Source: an uncultured Flavobacteriaceae bacterium
GTDB taxonomy: Bacteria > Bacteroidota > Bacteroidia > Flavobacteriales > Flavobacteriaceae
Assembly: GCA_937944485.1 (NCBI GenBank)
Contig: CALDYU010000022.1
Location: forward strand, 89,942 to 153,941
Reading direction: 5' to 3'
DNA: 64,000 bases
The position numbers and the translations under genes are program-made. The notes under the pieces were generated by a model. The model was not told where the DNA came from, made no database searches, and saw only the letters and a list, made by a program, of their open reading frames with translations. Below, one piece after another: positions 17,009 to 25,671 of the stretch (position 1 is its first letter; every line of letters begins with the position of its first letter).

Positions 17009-18250
17009 ATGGATACTGGATTATTTACAGCAAATAATGTATGGATGATGATTTGTACCGCACTGGTCTTTTTCATGCACACAGGTTTTGCTTTTTTAGA
17101 AATCGGATTAACTAGACAAAAAAACACAATCAACATATTATTTAAAAACATATTTATTATTACAGTAGGTTTATTACTCTACTATAGTTGGGGCTTCAAC
17201 TTAATGTACCCCGGTTTTGGAGAAGACTCCCTCGGAATCATTCAATTTAATTTCTTTGAGAGTTTTGGAATTGGTGCACCTGAAAACGGAATGACTCCTG
17301 AATATGCGGATGGCGGTTATACATGGTGGACTGACTTCTTATTTCAAGGCATGTTTGCAGCAACAGCCGCTACTATTGTTTCAGGAGCCGTCGCTGAGCG
17401 TATGAAAATTGGCGCATTTATGATATTTACAGTACTCTATATCGGTTTTGTATACCCAATTGTAGGTGCTTGGAAATGGGGTGGCGGATTTTTAGATTCT
17501 TGGGGATTTTATGATTTCGCAGGTTCAACTTTAGTACATTCCGTAGGTGGCTGGGCTGCTCTCGTTGCCATTGCTTTACTAGGTTCTAGAATTGGAAGGT
17601 TTGGAGAAGATGGTAAGCCCAAAGCAATACCCGGACATAGTATTCCTTTAGCAACTGCAGGGGTTCTAATCTTATGGTTAGGCTGGTTCGGTTTTAATGG
17701 CGGTTCTGTACTCTCAGCTGATCCTAAATTAACATCATTGGTTCTTGTTACCACAAGTTTATCTGCTGCCGCTGGTGGCGTTTCAGCCATGATACTTTCC
17801 TTTTTTAAATACAAAAACTTAGATCTAACCATGTTTTTAAATGGAATACTAGGTGGACTTGTAGGTATCACAGCAGGAGCCGATTTAATGTCACCAAATG
17901 AGGCCATAGTCATTGGTTTAATTTCAGGTATCATTATCGTATTTGGTGTTGCGCTAATAGACAAACTAAAACTAGATGACCCTGTTGGTGCCGTAGCGGT
18001 TCACCTCATCTGTGGCATTTGGGGAACTTTAGCCGTGGGTATCTTTGGCAACTTGGCCAGCGGCAGTCAGTTCATGACGCAACTATATGGAGTACTAATA
18101 GTTGGGGTGTTTTGTGTGATTACCTCAGGAATTATTATTGGAGCTCTTAAAGCCATATCAGGAATTCGAGTTTCGAAAGAAGAAGAACTTCAAGGCTTAG
18201 ATCTTCACGAACACGGTATGGATGCCTACCCAGATTTTACTAACGATTAA
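17009..18250 (+). CDS. amt: Ammonium transporter Amt
   Basis: 413 aa, eleven membrane helices. The pore residues are visible: the conserved Asp and first pore His in DFAGSTLVHSVGG (near residue 170) and the second His in AVHLICGIWGTLAVGIF (near 330). The N-terminus lacks a cleavable signal, as in many Bacteroidota Amt proteins. It carries ammonium into the cytoplasm and is expected to be gated by the PII protein encoded just upstream. A half-site AACCCCCTAAAAA lies between the two genes (16988-17000). Confidence 0.96.
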   Translation: MDTGLFTANNVWMMICTALVFFMHTGFAFLEIGLTRQKNTINILFKNIFIITVGLLLYYSWGFNLMYPGFGEDSLGIIQFNFFESFGIGAPENGMTPEYADGGYTWWTDFLFQGMFAATAATIVSGAVAERMKIGAFMIFTVLYIGFVYPIVGAWKWGGGFLDSWGFYDFAGSTLVHSVGGWAALVAIALLGSRIGRFGEDGKPKAIPGHSIPLATAGVLILWLGWFGFNGGSVLSADPKLTSLVLVTTSLSAAAGGVSAMILSFFKYKNLDLTMFLNGILGGLVGITAGADLMSPNEAIVIGLISGIIIVFGVALIDKLKLDDPVGAVAVHLICGIWGTLAVGIFGNLASGSQFMTQLYGVLIVGVFCVITSGIIIGALKAISGIRVSKEEELQGLDLHEHGMDAYPDFTND

Positions 18251-18266
18251 ATAAAAGTGAAAGACA

Positions 18267-18294
18267 AACGGAGCGTTTTGCAGAACGCTCCGTT
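18267..18294 (+). terminator. Strong hairpin between amt and the porin gene
   Basis: AACGGAGCGTT and AACGCTCCGTT form a perfect 11-base stem around TTGCAG. It is followed by A-rich sequence and no T run, so it may protect the 3' end or attenuate rather than terminate by itself. Confidence 0.5.
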
Positions 18295-18365
18295 AAAAAA
18301 TAATCTTTCAAAAATTCAATTCAACATTCAAAAAATCCCACTGGGATCATCTAAAATTTAAATTT

Positions 18366-19412
18366 ATGAACACGATTACAATTACAAAATACGTAAAAAA
18401 TATATTTTCATTAGCAATTATGGTGTTAGCATGTAGCAGCACATTTGCACAAGAAACAGAAGAAGAAGCAAAACCAGCGCTGAACCTTAGTGGTAGTGTT
18501 GATGCCTATTTTAGAACTACTTTTGGTGAAGCAGGAGTTTCTTCAACATCAAATGGCACTTCATTCGCAAACCAAACGGGTTTCGCCTTGGGTATGGCAA
18601 ATCTAATCGGGTCTTATGAGAACGGTTCTGCAGGCTTAGTGGTCGATTTAGTCTTCGGACCGAGGGGTACTGAGGCTACTTTTAATAATGATGTTTTAAA
18701 CGGAATCATCAATCAAGCCTATGTTTATTGGAATGTTTCTGATAAAACTACTTTAACTATCGGACGCTTTAACACCTTTTTAGGGTATGAAGTAATTGCG
18801 CCTCAGGCAAATTTTAATTACAGTGTATCTCACTTATTCTCTAATGGCCCATTTTCTCATATGGGCATTAAAGCAGATTTTACATTATCTGATGATGTCA
18901 GTTTAATGCTTGGTATTATGAATCCTTGGGACACGAATGATATAACCAGCACTGGTGAATATTCATTTGGTGGTCAATTGGGTTTTTACGGTCAGTATCT
19001 GAATCTATATTATGACAGTGGTGAAAACGATGGTTTAGGATTTGAAATTGACTATACTGGTGGGTTTGATCTTTCTGATTCTTTTTTCTTTGGAATAAAT
19101 GCAGCCTATAATTCCAATTCTGCAACAGACACTGGATTCTACGGAGCAGCAATTTATCCCCAGTTAAAAGCATCAGATACCTTTTCAATAGGATTAAGAG
19201 GTGAGTATTTTGTTGCGACTTCAGAAGGTTCCGAAGACGCTCCCGTAACAGCATTAACGCTAACTGGTAGTTTTACAAAAGACAATCTTATTATTAAACC
19301 AGAAATTCGTTTAGATAGCTTTGGCAATGATTTCGAACCGTTATTTGATAATGACGGCAATGCCACCAATAGCCTTTCTTCATTTGCTCTAGCGGCCATC
19401 TACTCCTTCTAA
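18366..19412 (+). CDS. Outer-membrane porin-like protein linked to amt
   Basis: 348 aa, signal peptide (residues 1-28, ending STFAQ), then a beta-strand-rich body ending SSFALAAIYSF, a typical outer-membrane barrel end with final Phe. It resembles the BBP2/OmpL-like porins (TIGR-type outer membrane beta-barrel proteins). It follows amt after a hairpin and precedes a clear terminator, so the three genes form a nitrogen-uptake unit; it may let ammonium or small nitrogen compounds across the outer membrane. That role is inference from position. A small dyad, ATCCCACTGGGAT, sits at 18335-18347. Confidence 0.75.
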   Translation: MNTITITKYVKNIFSLAIMVLACSSTFAQETEEEAKPALNLSGSVDAYFRTTFGEAGVSSTSNGTSFANQTGFALGMANLIGSYENGSAGLVVDLVFGPRGTEATFNNDVLNGIINQAYVYWNVSDKTTLTIGRFNTFLGYEVIAPQANFNYSVSHLFSNGPFSHMGIKADFTLSDDVSLMLGIMNPWDTNDITSTGEYSFGGQLGFYGQYLNLYYDSGENDGLGFEIDYTGGFDLSDSFFFGINAAYNSNSATDTGFYGAAIYPQLKASDTFSIGLRGEYFVATSEGSEDAPVTALTLTGSFTKDNLIIKPEIRLDSFGNDFEPLFDNDGNATNSLSSFALAAIYSF

Positions 19413-19452
19413 AATATAGTTTAGTTAGTTTATTAAGTTGAGTTATTTAGTT

Positions 19453-19488
19453 AAAGGTTCTACAGTTTATGTAGAACCTTTATTTTTT
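19453..19488 (+). terminator. Terminator of the glnK-amt-porin unit
   Basis: AAAGGTTCTAC and GTAGAACCTTT form a perfect 11-base stem with a seven-base loop, followed by ATTTTTT. It ends at the stop of the convergent DUF1684 gene. Confidence 0.85.
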
Positions 19489-20137
19489 AATTCTCGAAGG
19501 CCTTTACCCCTGCCAAAATTTTAGTCCTCAATGTATTGACAGAAGGCACTATAGGACAAGAGTACTTTGGATTGTAGGCACAATAAGGATTATACGCTTT
19601 ATTAAAGTCTACCGTAATCACATCACTTTCAGGAATTCTAAGGTCAATATAACGACCGCCACCATAGGTCTCTTCCCCATTAGTCAAATCTTTAAACGGC
19701 AGAAATAAATAATCTTCATATCCTTCCTCCTGCTTTAAATCTTCGTTTTGATACAACTCTAATTCATACGGACTGCCCGCAATACTAAATTGAATGATAC
19801 CATAAACCACCTCTTTTGACTGTCTACCCGTTGTAGTAGCCATTAAAAATGGTTTAGCATTCGGTGTTCTTATAAACTTTGCTTCTATTACTAAGGTAGA
19901 ATCTGGTTTAAAAAAATTCAAGCCCTCAAAATTCTTCTTATCCTTATCACGCAAAGGAGAAATTTCTGGGTTTTTAAACTCTGAATTTAAATCTTCTTGA
20001 AAGCGAAGAATTTCCTTTAAAACATCACTTTTTTCAGATAAAATATCTTTCTGAATTAGATCGTGATACTTCTTATTTTCCTTACATCCTGATAACAACA
20101 AGCATATCAAAACAACAGGCCACAAATAATTTTTCAT
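19487..20137 (-). CDS. DUF1684 lipoprotein
   Basis: 216 aa from the ATG at 20137; a GTG two codons earlier is less likely. The N-terminus MKNYLWPVVLICLLLSGCKEN has a lipobox (LLSGC), so it is a lipoprotein. The DUF1684 body shows YGGGRYIDLRIP and the conserved end FNKAYNPYCAYNPKYSCPIVP. The function of the family is unknown. It is divergent from the DJ-1-like lipoprotein gene. Confidence 0.88.
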   Translation of the reverse strand: MKNYLWPVVLICLLLSGCKENKKYHDLIQKDILSEKSDVLKEILRFQEDLNSEFKNPEISPLRDKDKKNFEGLNFFKPDSTLVIEAKFIRTPNAKPFLMATTTGRQSKEVVYGIIQFSIAGSPYELELYQNEDLKQEEGYEDYLFLPFKDLTNGEETYGGGRYIDLRIPESDVITVDFNKAYNPYCAYNPKYSCPIVPSVNTLRTKILAGVKAFEN

Positions 20138-20225
20138 TTGCACTACTTTGTTTTACAAAAATACGATTTATAGTATTTCTTGTTTGAGCAATAGAGTTGT
20201 AATTTGCAGGCTTAATTCCCTTGTT

Positions 20226-20966
20226 ATGAAAAATTTAGCATACCTCGCCTTATGTTTATTAACCATCACTTCATGCAATAAGCACAAGAAGACAAGCCCT
20301 ACGGTATTAAATGAAACCAGAGTACTGCCTCAATTACAACCCGACCGTTACAATGTTGCCTTTTTGATCATGGATGGCACCTATAATACGGAATTCACAG
20401 CACCTTTTGATATTTTTCAGCACACCCAATATCGCAAGCAAATTAAAGCCATGAATACCTTCACTGTGGCTAATACATTGAAGCCAATAACTACTTTTGA
20501 GGGAGTTCGCATTCTTCCTGATTATGATTATACTGTTGATAATTTACCGCAAATAGATATTCTAGTAGTACCAAGTGCCGAGCACCATTTAGACAGTGAC
20601 TTGAAAGATACGAAGATGCTCAACTTTGTAAAAGAGGTTGCCCACAATGCGCTATATGTAACCAGTCATTGTGATGGTGCATTTGTATTAGCTCAAGCAG
20701 GACTTCTCAACGAAGTAAGTTCAACTACTTTTCCGAGTGATATTGAAAAATACAAGAAAATGTTTCCACATTTAAAAGTGAAAGACAGTGTTCTTTTTGT
20801 ACATGATGGCAAATATATCACCTCTGCAGGGGGTGCCAAAAGTTTTGAAGCCGCGCTCTATGTCTGCGAAATTTTATATGGCAAAGAAATTGCTGAATCT
20901 TTAGCTCTTGGTCTTGTTATTGATTGGAAATTAAGCGAAGTACCAAAATTTATTGCTACTGATTAA
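20226..20966 (+). CDS. DJ-1/PfpI-family lipoprotein
   Basis: From the ATG at 20226 the protein has 246 aa and a lipobox signal (MKNLAYLALCLLTITSCNKH); the longer frame adds 26 residues before the signal and is rejected. The domain is a class I glutamine amidotransferase-like DJ-1/PfpI fold with the nucleophile-elbow Cys in TSHCDGAFVLAQAG near residue 157 and YITSAGGAKSFEAALYVC later. Related AraC-domain proteins are regulators, but this one is exported and has no HTH. The reaction is unknown. Confidence 0.85.
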   Translation: MKNLAYLALCLLTITSCNKHKKTSPTVLNETRVLPQLQPDRYNVAFLIMDGTYNTEFTAPFDIFQHTQYRKQIKAMNTFTVANTLKPITTFEGVRILPDYDYTVDNLPQIDILVVPSAEHHLDSDLKDTKMLNFVKEVAHNALYVTSHCDGAFVLAQAGLLNEVSSTTFPSDIEKYKKMFPHLKVKDSVLFVHDGKYITSAGGAKSFEAALYVCEILYGKEIAESLALGLVIDWKLSEVPKFIATD

Positions 20967-20976
20967 GTCAAAAAAC

Positions 20977-22374
20977 TTAGTGCCTTGTTTCTTTCCAGTA
21001 TTTACGAATAACTGAGTTAAATTCTGGCGTAATTCGTAATAGGGCAGTATGTTCAAGTTTATACAGTTCTTCTTTATTGGTATACCCAATTTTCAATAAC
21101 TCTTCTAAATAATAAAGTGCAGTACCGTAATCTTCTACCCTTGCACTATGAGAAATAACTTTGAGGTACGGTAAGGCGTTAGAAGAATCAGTAATTGTAT
21201 TTATCATCCATAATAAAGTGACTGCCTCTTCATCAACAGGAATATTAGCATTAATAATATCTAAATTATCTGCAATAAGTGCATTTAAATATCCCTTCAA
21301 TCGAGCTCCCATATGTCGTGTGTCAACATTTGCACTTCCTAAATACTTATTAAGTTCTTCAATCTGATATTTCCACCATCCTAAGTTATTATAATTATAG
21401 GCTGCTACATCTTCTTCCATGAAATAAGCATATTCATCCTTAAGAAAATTTTCTTTAAATAACGCATTATTCAAACTACGAAGATTTGACCTATACGCTT
21501 TGGTCCTTTTAAGTGTCTTCAAATCTAATTTCAGCGAATCAACATATTTAGAGCCCTTATAGGTTTTAACCATATCTAGCAATTGACCATGAGCTCGTAC
21601 CGGTCTATCTAATTTTACTAATGCACTAATACGCCCTAAATCTTCTCGATACGCCTTTTCAATAAACTCAGAATTGGGCGGCAAAATATTCGAATTAATT
21701 GCCGCTACAGTAAAAGCTTTTAAAGCTCGTGATATATATTCTTCATAAGGCAAATTTTGATTGCCTTCGTAAACAAAAAGTTGATTTTGAAATTTTAGCC
21801 TATCCAACACTAATTTAGAGTTCAGCATTTGGGTGTAATTGTAATCCATAACACTTACAATACCAATAAAATGAAATTTATTTTTTGTACTTAATACTTC
21901 TTTATTAGGTATGGCAGCACCAAAAGAAAGAATCCCTTGAATATCACTAATAAATACAGGCATTAACGCCGCCATCCTAGCCCCATCATTAAAGCCTGCC
22001 GTATATACTCTTTCTTTTTGAATAGGTAAGAGGCTATTAACAGAATGAAACAATCTGTTTGAAATCAACACATTTTCAGATAATTTCAACGAATCATTAA
22101 TCGCTTTGGACGCAGCCAAAATGTAGCCCTCTTTTTCAGCAGCATTTACAAATAAACTGATGGCTTGCTTAGCCCTTCCTTTGATATCGTAAACAAAAAC
22201 GATAGGCCATTGTTTGTCTAGACTGAAGTTTTTAGGTAAATAAAGAGCGAAGCTTTCAGAAAGTGAATCATTGACCTGCAAATCATCAATAATTCGTCCT
22301 TTTTTCAAAGTCAATTGCTGAGTCCAAGCACAAAAACAAGTTATCAGGAAAATAAAAAGTAAAGCTTTTTTCAT
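20977..22374 (-). CDS. Exported alpha/beta-hydrolase-like protein without a Ser nucleophile
   Basis: 465 aa from the ATG at 22374, with signal peptide MKKALLFIFLITCFCAW. The N-terminal half looks like an esterase/PHB-depolymerase-type hydrolase (LYLPKNFSLDKQWPIVFVYD; then ERVYTAGFNDGARMAA). The nucleophile elbow reads G-F-N-D-G, where an active enzyme has G-x-S-x-G, so it is probably not a Ser hydrolase. The C-terminal half (about 240-465) is helical and repeat-like, perhaps TPR-type. It is convergent with the DJ-1 lipoprotein gene. Function unknown. Confidence 0.75.
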   Translation of the reverse strand: MKKALLFIFLITCFCAWTQQLTLKKGRIIDDLQVNDSLSESFALYLPKNFSLDKQWPIVFVYDIKGRAKQAISLFVNAAEKEGYILAASKAINDSLKLSENVLISNRLFHSVNSLLPIQKERVYTAGFNDGARMAALMPVFISDIQGILSFGAAIPNKEVLSTKNKFHFIGIVSVMDYNYTQMLNSKLVLDRLKFQNQLFVYEGNQNLPYEEYISRALKAFTVAAINSNILPPNSEFIEKAYREDLGRISALVKLDRPVRAHGQLLDMVKTYKGSKYVDSLKLDLKTLKRTKAYRSNLRSLNNALFKENFLKDEYAYFMEEDVAAYNYNNLGWWKYQIEELNKYLGSANVDTRHMGARLKGYLNALIADNLDIINANIPVDEEAVTLLWMINTITDSSNALPYLKVISHSARVEDYGTALYYLEELLKIGYTNKEELYKLEHTALLRITPEFNSVIRKYWKETRH

Positions 22375-22473
22375 ATGCACAATAGTCATCAAAAACCTAG
22401 CCAAATTATTTTATTCAATCGAAATTCAAGGGAATCTACTTATTTTAAGAAGAAATCAATAAATAGCAGCGAA

Positions 22474-23298
22474 CTACTCTCCAATACTTCCCATTTCAAC
22501 GCCTTCAGAATAAGCTACTTTTATATTATTTGCATTAAAAGCACTTTTAATAGCTTTGTTTGACTCAAAAATCACAGACCAATAATCATTAGGCACTACG
22601 TAGGGTCGCACTAGTAATTCAATACTATGGCTATCAAAAGTCTTAATACCTATATCAGGCACGGGTTCTTTTAATACTTTAGGCAACTTTAAGAGCGCAT
22701 TAGTAATCACCTGATGGACTTTCGGAAAACTCTCATCATAAGGCATGGTAACTGAAAGTTCTAAACGAATCATACCTTTTTCAGAATAATTGGTAACGAC
22801 AGAATCGGTTATCATTGAATTCGGTATGATCAAAATTTTATTACCTGGGGTTAAAACGTCAGTACTAAAAATACCTATTTGTTCTACCTTTCCGAATTTA
22901 TCTTCTAATTGAATCCAATCACCAATTTTATAAGGTTTTAAGGTCAAAATTAAAATACCAGAGGCAAAATTACCTAAACTCCCCTGTAAAGCCATCCCTA
23001 CGGCAAAACCAGCAGCTGCTAATATAGCAACCAAACCTGTTAGATCGGCCCCGATAACAGAAGCAATAGCAAATAATACCGCTCCTTTCATTACGATACC
23101 TGCAGTGGACTTTATAAAAGGTCGCAAGGTTTCAGAAAAACCTGTCCGCTCTAAGGCCATGCCTAAAAGCTCTACTAACTTTTTTACAATTTTGAAACCA
23201 AGCCAAAGTATAACACCAGCGAGAACAATCTTTGGCAAAAAGAATACTATTTTATCAATAGCTATTTGTAGGTACTCATTAAATTTTTCAAATTCCAT
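22474..23298 (-). CDS. mscS: Small-conductance mechanosensitive channel, MscS family
   Basis: 274 aa, close in length to E. coli MscS (286). Three helices lie in residues 15-125; the pore helix AAAGFAVGMALQGSLGNFASG keeps the Ala/Gly packing pattern, followed by LTLKPYKIGDWIQLEDKFGKVEQIGIF. It opens when membrane tension rises. It is a different subtype from the other MscS gene at 6167. It is probably its own unit. Confidence 0.92.
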   Translation of the reverse strand: MEFEKFNEYLQIAIDKIVFFLPKIVLAGVILWLGFKIVKKLVELLGMALERTGFSETLRPFIKSTAGIVMKGAVLFAIASVIGADLTGLVAILAAAGFAVGMALQGSLGNFASGILILTLKPYKIGDWIQLEDKFGKVEQIGIFSTDVLTPGNKILIIPNSMITDSVVTNYSEKGMIRLELSVTMPYDESFPKVHQVITNALLKLPKVLKEPVPDIGIKTFDSHSIELLVRPYVVPNDYWSVIFESNKAIKSAFNANNIKVAYSEGVEMGSIGE

Positions 23299-23363
23299 GA
23301 TCTAAAATAAATGATAAAAAAGTTTAACAACAAATATTTGAAGAAATTTTATACCGTAAAATC

Positions 23364-23819
23364 TTACGTTAAATTTCGTTTTAAGATGGGTGCATTAGAA
23401 ATAACATTTGACAAAACGATATGTGTTCTTGTTTCTCCGTACTGAATTAACTTATCAATAAATTTTTCTAAATGAAATTGATCCTTCAAAATAACCTCCA
23501 TTACAATATTCTCGTTTCCAGTAATTCGATAACAATTAATGACCTCATTAAAACCAGTTACAATACTTAAAAACGGCTTTAATTTACCCATAAAAGCGCG
23601 TAAAGTTATAATTGCCTTCAGCTGATGACCGGTTTTAGCATGCGACACCTCTGCAGTATACCCTTCAAGTATTTCTAGATCTTCCATCTTTTTTACTCGC
23701 TCAGCAACTGCAGGAGGGGTTAAGCCCACTTTTCGACCGATATCAGCATAAGAAATACGTGCATTTTCTTGTAAACTCTCTAAAATCTTCCAATTTAAGT
23801 CATCAATATTTACTTTCAT
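23364..23819 (-). CDS. Lrp/AsnC-family transcriptional regulator
   Basis: 151 aa. An N-terminal winged-helix HTH (residues 6-60, ARISYADIGRKVGLTPPAVAERVKKME) is followed by the RAM ligand domain (ITLRAFMGKLKPFL through VMEVILKDQFHLEKFIDKL). Such regulators bind amino acids and form octamers. A perfect dyad 30 bases upstream of its start may be its own operator. The ligand is unknown; the divergent gene at 23938 may be a target. Confidence 0.92.
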   Translation of the reverse strand: MKVNIDDLNWKILESLQENARISYADIGRKVGLTPPAVAERVKKMEDLEILEGYTAEVSHAKTGHQLKAIITLRAFMGKLKPFLSIVTGFNEVINCYRITGNENIVMEVILKDQFHLEKFIDKLIQYGETRTHIVLSNVISNAPILKRNLT

Positions 23820-23848
23820 TACTAATTAATTAAAATACTTTAGTTTAC

Positions 23849-23872
23849 AAAGTAAAAATAATAATTTACTTT
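23849..23872. promoter_or_regulatory. Candidate Lrp operator
   Basis: AAAGTAAA and TTTACTTT form a perfect eight-base inverted repeat with an eight-base AT spacer, between the divergent Lrp gene and the 132-aa gene. AT-rich dyads are typical Lrp sites; the assignment is by position. Confidence 0.4.
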
Positions 23873-23937
23873 ATATTAGCAAGAATAATCTCGCAACTAC
23901 GGAGTAACTTTATAGTACAAATTGCTAGAAAAATATC

Positions 23938-24336
23938 ATGACATCCAAAAATTTAGGATCCTTTCCTGTATATCAAAAAGCACAATCACTTTATGAATTG
24001 AGCCGACACCTTGTGTCTTATGTTTCTTTTAATAAAGATCTGGTTAAATTGTATCAATCAAACAGCCTTAGAGATAGTATTGCAACTGCACTTTTAACCG
24101 ATGTAAAACTAATTACGACTAACGTCAGCGCAGCGCTTTCTTCAAAATCATATGGTGAAAGATTACGGAGTACAACATTCGTAAATGTCATGATCAGCAA
24201 TATTAGTTCGTATTGTAAAGGTTTAGAAAAAGATGGTGTAAAAGAAAAAGACTATTTGAATTTGCTTCAAAATGAAATTGCCAGTTTTAAAACTACTTTT
24301 AAAAATTGGAGAAACTCTTTACCTAGTGCTGATTAA
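23938..24336 (+). CDS. Four-helix-bundle-like protein of unknown function
   Basis: 132 aa, cytoplasmic and all-helical by composition. The start LGSFPVYQKAQSLYELSRHL recalls the four-helix bundle (S23) proteins, but the similarity is weak and the usual NIAEG motif is absent (here ITTNVSAALSS). It lies between a divergent Lrp-type regulator and purU. I cannot name a function. Confidence 0.65.
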   Translation: MTSKNLGSFPVYQKAQSLYELSRHLVSYVSFNKDLVKLYQSNSLRDSIATALLTDVKLITTNVSAALSSKSYGERLRSTTFVNVMISNISSYCKGLEKDGVKEKDYLNLLQNEIASFKTTFKNWRNSLPSAD

Positions 24337-24411
24337 ATCCTTAAAAATTATTTCTTTCCGTACCCTATTCTGAAATCACATTTTTAACTTAGTTTGATGT
24401 TTTTAATATAC

Positions 24412-24419
24412 TACTTTTG
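24412..24419 (+). promoter_or_regulatory. -7 box of purU
   Basis: TACTTTTG fits TAnnTTTG exactly; a TTTG lies 15 bases before it, shorter than the usual 19-21. The GTG start codon is only 13 bases after the box, so the transcript should have almost no leader. Confidence 0.45.
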
Positions 24420-24432
24420 AAAAAAAGTATCG

Positions 24433-25284
24433 GTGAAAACAACACTTTTAATTCATTGTTCTGATCAACCGGGCATCGTCTGCGCCATCACAGGTTTCAT
24501 TCACAGCCGCGGTGGTAATATTATATACTTAGATCAACACGTTGACAAAGATGCTAACGTCTTTTTTATGCGTCTAGAAAGTGAGTATATTACGACTGAC
24601 TTTTCAATTGCAGATTTCAAAAGTGAGTTTGAAAGTAGTATTGCCATTCCTTATCACATGCAATGGAATGTTTACGATGACATTTCGATTCCGAAAATGG
24701 CCATATTTGTTTCAAAATACAATCACTGTTTATATGATTTATTAAGTAGACATCAATCTGGCGAATTAAAAATTGAAATCCCGTTTATTATTAGCAATCA
24801 TGATGATCTAAAACATATTTCTGATCAGTTTCAAATTCCTTTTTACCACATACCCGTCACCAAAGAAACCAAACAAGAGGCAGAAAAAAAACAGTTAGAA
24901 TTACTTCAACAACATCAAGTAGATTTTATAGTTTTGGCTCGCTATATGCAAATATTAAGTGGCACTATAGTACATAAATACCCAAATAAAATCATTAATA
25001 TTCATCATTCTTTCCTGCCCGCTTTCGCTGGAGCAAAACCCTATCATGCCGCTTTTGAAAGAGGAGTGAAAATTATTGGCGCTACAAGTCATTACGTGAC
25101 CACAGAACTCGACGCGGGGCCAATTATTGAACAAGACGTTATTACGGTATCACATGCACATCATATCGAGGATTTTATTGGGAAAGGAAGGGATTTAGAA
25201 AAAATCGTTCTGGCACGTGCGGTTAAAGCGCACCTCAATCGCAAAACAATTGTCTACAATAATAAAACCGTGATATTTTCGTAA
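24433..25284 (+). CDS. purU: Formyltetrahydrofolate deformylase
   Basis: 283 aa, GTG start. An N-terminal ACT domain (LLIHCSDQPGIVCAITGFIH) is followed by a formyltransferase-type catalytic domain with the NIHHSFLPAFAGAKPY motif near residue 190 and the catalytic Asp in TELDAGPIIEQDV. PurU hydrolyses 10-formyl-THF to formate and THF, which balances one-carbon pools and feeds formate to purine synthesis. The GTG is chosen because the ACT domain begins at once and no ATG precedes it in frame. Confidence 0.95.
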   Translation: MKTTLLIHCSDQPGIVCAITGFIHSRGGNIIYLDQHVDKDANVFFMRLESEYITTDFSIADFKSEFESSIAIPYHMQWNVYDDISIPKMAIFVSKYNHCLYDLLSRHQSGELKIEIPFIISNHDDLKHISDQFQIPFYHIPVTKETKQEAEKKQLELLQQHQVDFIVLARYMQILSGTIVHKYPNKIINIHHSFLPAFAGAKPYHAAFERGVKIIGATSHYVTTELDAGPIIEQDVITVSHAHHIEDFIGKGRDLEKIVLARAVKAHLNRKTIVYNNKTVIFS

Positions 25285-25365
25285 TTCCGGAGCTTTTTAA
25301 ATGCTCTTGAAAATTATTCTCGCGTTTGACATACTAAACTCCAAATAAATACGTTGTAATTCACG

Positions 25366-25474
25366 AACACAATAACGAAAAGTTGTCTTTGATTCTCAAC
25401 AAGGACAAAATAAGTTTTGAGTTAGTAATTTTTTGAGTTAGTTAGTTAAAACCGGTGGGAGCACCGGTTTTTTT
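25366..25474 (+). ncRNA. Candidate small RNA or structured 3' leader after purU
   Basis: A TTTG at about 25326 and TACGTTGT about 21 bases later could be a weak promoter. The following 110 bases hold a nine-base hairpin (TTGTCTTTG / CAAGGACAA, 25383-25408), two copies of TTTTGAGTTAG, and a strong terminator. No ORF fits. It could also be the 3' untranslated end of purU. Confidence 0.35.
25448..25474 (+). terminator. Strong terminator downstream of purU
   Basis: AAACCGGTG and CACCGGTTT form a perfect nine-base stem around GGAG, followed by a T run. Bases 25475-25671 hold no other feature I can support before the AraC-type regulator gene. Confidence 0.85.
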
Positions 25475-25671
25475 ATTTACACAAGTCTAGTTTTCAACAT
25501 TGACCAAAATATTCTGAAACCCGTGACTCACTCCCTTTTATTTTAGGCTTAACGGTCTCAATGACATACCATTAATAGTAAACTATTATCGGAGCTTACT
25601 TTGTCACCCCTTTTTTTTCGGCATAATTCTTAATAATTCGTTAACTTATAGGTAGCTAATTCACACATTTA

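Noticed and set aside
18267..18294. Simple terminator that ends the glnK-amt unit
   Set aside because: No T run follows, so full termination is not supported; kept as a hairpin.
22375..22563. Frame opposite the start of the second MscS gene
   Set aside because: It overlaps a well-supported gene and has no own features.
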